The notes under the pieces were generated by a model. The model was not told the origin of the DNA. It ran no database searches and saw nothing but the letters and a program-made list of their open reading frames with translations. Below, in pieces: positions 5,231 through 8,139 of a stretch of 8,139 bases of DNA. The translations under genes and the position numbers were made by a program. The DNA is taken from positions 1 to 8,139 of the forward strand of contig JAFYIF010000173.1 in NCBI GenBank assembly GCA_017538775.1, in the 5' to 3' direction. Numbering within the stretch: position 1 is the first letter of the stretch; every line of letters begins with the position of its first letter. The DNA comes from Oscillospiraceae bacterium (lineage in GTDB: Bacteria > Bacillota > Clostridia > Oscillospirales > Oscillospiraceae).

Positions 5231-6172
5231 ATGACAAAATACATCGTGAAGCGCGTGGGCATGTCGCTGCTGACCCTGCTGCTGATCGTCTTCGTGCTGT
5301 TCGTGCTGGTGCGGGTCATGCCGGGCAATCCCTTCCCCTCCGAGCGCATGAACGCCGAGCAGATCGCCAACAAGCGGGCGGAGCTGGGCCTGGACAAGCC
5401 GGTGCCGGTGCAGTTCTGGGACTACCTGGTGCGCCTGCTGCAGGGCGACTTTGGCCGGGGCACCAGCCTCTACAACGGCGCGCCCATCAAGACCGTCCTC
5501 AGCGGGGCGGTCAGCAACTCCTTCCGCATCGGCGGGCTGGCGATCCTGATCGGCACGGCGGTAGGGCTGCTGCTGGGGATCACGGCGGCGCTGAACCGGG
5601 GGAAGTTCCTGGACGGCTTCTGCACGGTCTTTTCCATCCTGGGCGTCTGCGTGCCCAGCTATGTGTTCCTGATCTTCCTGCAATACTATTTCTCCTACCG
5701 CATCCCCTTTTTCCCCTATTTCTTCGACATCAACCGCTTCGCCTTTTCCTCCGTGCTCCCGGCGCTGTCCCTGAGCCTGTTCACCATGTCCACGGTGGCC
5801 CGCTTCACCCGGAATGAGATGGTGGAGGTCATGGACAGCGACTATGTGCGCCTGGCGGAGGCCAAGGGCATCTACGGCTCCCGGCTGGTGCGCCGCCATG
5901 TGCTGCGCAACGCCCTGATCCCCATCGTCACGGTGCTGGCCCCGCTGATCGTGGACCTGCTCACCGGCTCGCTGGTGGTGGAGAAGATCTACGGCATCAA
6001 CGGCATCGGCAAGCTGATGGTGGACGCCATCACCGGGGAGGGCGTGGACTACAACTACGTCCTGGCCCTGGGCATCCTCTATTCGGCTCTGTACATCGGG
6101 ATCATGCTGGTGGTGGACATCCTCTACGGCATCCTGGACCCGCGCATCCGCGTGACGGCAAAGGGGGATTGA
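5231..6172 (+). CDS. oppB: Oligopeptide ABC transporter permease OppB
   Basis: This 313-residue inner-membrane permease forms the peptide channel with OppC. It has the usual OppB layout: helix 1 at about 9-30 ending in RVMPGNPF, an outside region with ELGLDKPVPVQFWDYL (51-66) and GDFGRGTS (72-79), then five further hydrophobic segments near 100-121, 134-155, 172-190, 230-250 and 277-298. The cytoplasmic coupling loop (EAA-type) is DYVRLAEAKGIYGSR then HVLRNALIPIVT (204-234), which contacts the ATPases. The end, LDPRIR (302-307), is typical. Length is normal. The ATG at 5231 is preceded by GGGGTG (5220-5225). The hairpin-rich 281-bp gap before it is unusual, but the stop sits one base before oppC, as expected within an opp operon. 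Confidence 0.94.
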   Translation: MTKYIVKRVGMSLLTLLLIVFVLFVLVRVMPGNPFPSERMNAEQIANKRAELGLDKPVPVQFWDYLVRLLQGDFGRGTSLYNGAPIKTVLSGAVSNSFRIGGLAILIGTAVGLLLGITAALNRGKFLDGFCTVFSILGVCVPSYVFLIFLQYYFSYRIPFFPYFFDINRFAFSSVLPALSLSLFTMSTVARFTRNEMVEVMDSDYVRLAEAKGIYGSRLVRRHVLRNALIPIVTVLAPLIVDLLTGSLVVEKIYGINGIGKLMVDAITGEGVDYNYVLALGILYSALYIGIMLVVDILYGILDPRIRVTAKGD

Positions 6173-6173
6173 C

Positions 6174-7226
6174 ATGGCACTGTTTCGGAAAAAAACGCCC
6201 GTCCCGGCGGCTCAGGCCGCGGGCGCGGCCTATGTCCCCGTGCCCGGCGACTTCGAGCCGCTCCGGGGCCGGGACATGCAGACGGACGCCAACTTCGCCT
6301 CCCAGGGCTACTGGCGCGGCGTGGCGCTCCACTTCTTCCACAACCGCCGGGCGGTGGTGGGCCTGGTCATCGTGACGGTCATCGTCCTGCTGGCCATTCT
6401 GGGCCCGGTGCTGAACGCCTACGGCTACAAGGACATCGTCTCCGTCAGCGTGGACGGCAAGCAGGTGGTGGCAAGAGGCATCTCCCCCCGCGTGCCCTTC
6501 CTGCACAGCCTCTTCGGCGGGGCGGAGTACACGGACCGCTTTGCCGAGCGGACCTTCCTCTTCGGCACGGACGACCTGGGCCGGGACCTCTGGACCCGGA
6601 CCTGGCAGGGGGCGCGGGTGAGCCTCATCATCGCCTTCGTCACGATTTTGATCGACATGATCATCGGCATGAGCTTCGGCCTGATCTCCGGCTACTTCGG
6701 CGGGACGGCGGACGCGGTGATGCAGCGCTTCGTGGAGATCGCCAACAGCGTCCCGCGCCTGGTCATCGTCTCCGTGCTGGCGATCTTCATGCCCAAGGGC
6801 ATGGGCCTGGTCATCGTGGCCCTGCTGCTGACCGAGTGGATCGGCATGAGCAAGATTGCCCGGGCGGAGATGCTGAAGATCAAGGAGCAGGAGTACGTCC
6901 TGGCCAGCCGCACCCTGGGGGCCGGGCCCTTCCACATCATCTTCCGGCAGATTTTGCCCAACACCATCGGACCCATCATCACCCAGGTGATGTTCTCCAT
7001 CCCCACCGCCATCTTCACCGAGGCCTTTCTGAGCTTCGTGGGCGTGGGCATCGTCCTGCCCCAGTGCTCCATCGGCTCCCTGATCGAGGACGGCTTCAAC
7101 AACATCACGACCCTGCCCTATCAGATCCTGCCGCCCATCGCGGTGCTGGCGCTGCTGATGCTGGGCTTCAACTTCATTGGCGACGGCTTCCGCGAGGCGC
7201 TGGCGCCCAAGCTGGAAGACATGTGA
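6174..7226 (+). CDS. oppC: Oligopeptide ABC transporter permease OppC
   Basis: This 350-residue permease is the partner of OppB. A cytoplasmic N-terminus of about 58 residues (OppC_N type, with Ala/Pro-rich stretch 9-24 and a YW..V pattern at 46-50) leads to helix 1 (about 60-80). A loop outside the membrane (about 82-128) follows, then FLFGTDDLGRDLWTRTWQGA (128-147), the family hallmark that opens the transport domain. The coupling loop is seen as KIARAEMLKIKEQEYVLASR and RQILPNTIGPIIT (227-270), and the end, NFIGDGFREALAPKL (333-347), is typical. Length is at the upper end of normal because of the N-terminal tail and loop. It starts one base after the oppB stop, with GGGGG (6163-6167) six bases before the ATG, so the two permeases should be made together. 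Confidence 0.94.
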   Translation: MALFRKKTPVPAAQAAGAAYVPVPGDFEPLRGRDMQTDANFASQGYWRGVALHFFHNRRAVVGLVIVTVIVLLAILGPVLNAYGYKDIVSVSVDGKQVVARGISPRVPFLHSLFGGAEYTDRFAERTFLFGTDDLGRDLWTRTWQGARVSLIIAFVTILIDMIIGMSFGLISGYFGGTADAVMQRFVEIANSVPRLVIVSVLAIFMPKGMGLVIVALLLTEWIGMSKIARAEMLKIKEQEYVLASRTLGAGPFHIIFRQILPNTIGPIITQVMFSIPTAIFTEAFLSFVGVGIVLPQCSIGSLIEDGFNNITTLPYQILPPIAVLALLMLGFNFIGDGFREALAPKLEDM

Positions 7227-7239
7227 GGGGGCGGAGCGG

Positions 7240-8139
7240 ATGAACGAAAAAGCGATTCTGGAAATCCACGACCTGGACATCAGTTTCCGCACCAACGCCG
7301 GGTCCATCCACGCCATCCGGGGCGTCAACCTGGACCTGCAGCAGGGGGAGACCGTGGCCATCGTGGGCGAGAGCGGCTCCGGCAAGTCCGTCACGATGAA
7401 GGCCGCCACCGGCCTGCTGGACAGCAACGCCAGCGTGAACCGGGGCCAGGTCCTCTACCGCTGCCGGGAATCCGACGGCACGGAGCGGATCGTGGACCTG
7501 CTGCAACTGCCGAAAAAGGAGCTGCGCCGGGACATCAACGGGCGACACATCGCCATGGTGTTCCAGGACCCCATGACCAGTCTGGACCCCACCATGCCCA
7601 TCGGCAAACAGATCATGGAGGGGCTGCTGCTGCACACGCCCCTGGGCAAGCAGGAGGCCCGGGCCAGGGCCGTGGAGCTGCTGGAACTGGTGGGCATCCC
7701 GGAGGCGGAGAAGCGGATGAAAAACTATCCCCACCAGCTCTCCGGCGGGATGCGCCAGCGGGTGGTCATCGCCATCGCCCTGTCCGGGGACCCGGACATC
7801 CTGATCTGCGACGAGCCCACCACCGCCCTGGACGTGACCATCCAGGCCAAGATCCTGGACCTGATCCAGGACATCCAGCGGCGCATGGGCCTGAGCGTCA
7901 TCTACATCACCCACGACCTGGGGGTGGTGGCGAAGGTGGCCGACTATGTGAACGTCATGTACGCGGGCAAGATCGTGGAGGTGGGCAACGCCAACGAGAT
8001 CTTTTATGACCCCCGGCACCCCTACACCTGGGGCCTGCTGTCGGCCATGCCCGACCTGGAGACGGAGGACGCCCGGCTCTACTCCATCCCCGGCTCCCCG
8101 CCCAACCTGCTGCACGAGCCGCCGGGCGACGCCTTCGCG
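7240..8139 (+). CDS. oppD: Oligopeptide ABC transporter ATPase OppD (3' end beyond window)
   Basis: The first 300 codons of the peptide importer ATPase are present, and the frame is open to the window edge. All nucleotide-binding motifs are intact: Walker A GESGSGKS (43-50), Q-loop VFQDP with Gln109, signature LSGGMRQR (167-174), Walker B ILICDE (187-192) with catalytic Glu192, D-loop ALD (196-198) and switch His225. After these comes the OppD/DppD C-terminal extension: [15 protein letters not shown] (259-273) and IPGSPPNLL (283-291), then PPGDAFA. The GDAFA end replaces the GC.F cysteine form seen in many DppD/OppD proteins; from memory this occurs in some Bacillota OppD. The start ATG at 7240 has AGGGGG (7226-7231) eight bases upstream and follows oppC by 13 nt. 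It should pair with OppF, expected next. About 20-50 residues are probably missing. Confidence 0.94.
   Translation, partial: MNEKAILEIHDLDISFRTNAGSIHAIRGVNLDLQQGETVAIVGESGSGKSVTMKAATGLLDSNASVNRGQVLYRCRESDGTERIVDLLQLPKKELRRDINGRHIAMVFQDPMTSLDPTMPIGKQIMEGLLLHTPLGKQEARARAVELLELVGIPEAEKRMKNYPHQLSGGMRQRVVIAIALSGDPDILICDEPTTALDVTIQAKILDLIQDIQRRMGLSVIYITHDLGVVAKVADYVNVMYAGKIVEVGNANEIFYDPRHPYTWGLLSAMPDLETEDARLYSIPGSPPNLLHEPPGDAFA

Noticed and set aside
5013..5234. Possible 73-residue protein in the oppA-oppB gap
   Set aside because: The frame passes through several perfect palindromes, gives an Arg-rich sequence without motifs, and has no ribosome site. Non-coding structure explains the sequence better.
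4925..7427. Long minus-strand open frames opposite oppB, oppC and oppD (4925-6175, 6102-7427, 7174-8115)
   Set aside because: They have the same shadow composition, no ribosome sites and no domains; the plus strand holds contiguous permease and ATPase genes.
1..8139. CRISPR array, tRNA/rRNA genes, insertion sequence or defence island
   Set aside because: No regularly spaced direct repeats, tRNA-like cloverleaf, rRNA signature or transposase frame was seen. The inverted repeats present are irregular and unlike CRISPR repeats.

Overview
The window is a GC-rich stretch of chromosome, probably from an anaerobic gut-type member of the Clostridia (Bacillota; perhaps Oscillospiraceae-like). The evidence for this is a lipoprotein peptide-binding protein, tandem CNNM/CorC-type membrane proteins, a DUF4143 AAA+ ATPase remnant, SigA-like promoters and purine-rich ribosome sites. 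The taxonomic placement is an inference from gene content and style, not proven.

Left half, minus strand (about 2700 down to 81): two paralogous CNNM/CBS/CorC_HlyC membrane proteins form a two-gene operon. A near-consensus extended -10 promoter (2671-2699) drives it. The upstream gene (1334-2617) overlaps the downstream gene (81-1337) by ATGA. Proteins of this build are best known as Mg2+/divalent cation efflux or homeostasis factors and are often labelled 'hemolysin'. The operon ends in a perfect 12-bp palindrome (51-85) that contains the stop codon of the last gene and looks like a dispersed REP-type element.

Middle (about 2700-3275): the 0.6 kb between the divergent operons carries the wreck of an AAA+/DUF4143 ATPase. 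Three separate pieces of its C-terminal half are joined in one open frame. Next come three copies of a CGTCAAA motif in both orientations, and then the promoter of the peptide transporter (3183-3211).

Right half, plus strand (3276-8139): an oligopeptide ABC importer operon in the order oppA (lipoprotein), oppB and oppC (permeases), oppD (ATPase, cut by the window edge). oppF is expected beyond the edge. OppA captures peptides outside the membrane, OppB/OppC form the channel, and OppD with a partner ATPase drives transport. oppB, oppC and oppD are tightly packed (1 and 13 nt gaps). oppA is separated from oppB by 281 bp packed with at least five strong inverted repeats, which may set the binding protein to permease ratio or may be a mobile or repetitive intergenic element.

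I see no convincing wholly new system. The points most worth a second look are the hairpin array between oppA and oppB, the REP-like palindrome at the left edge, the collapsed ATPase gene, and the repeated motif beside the opp promoter.
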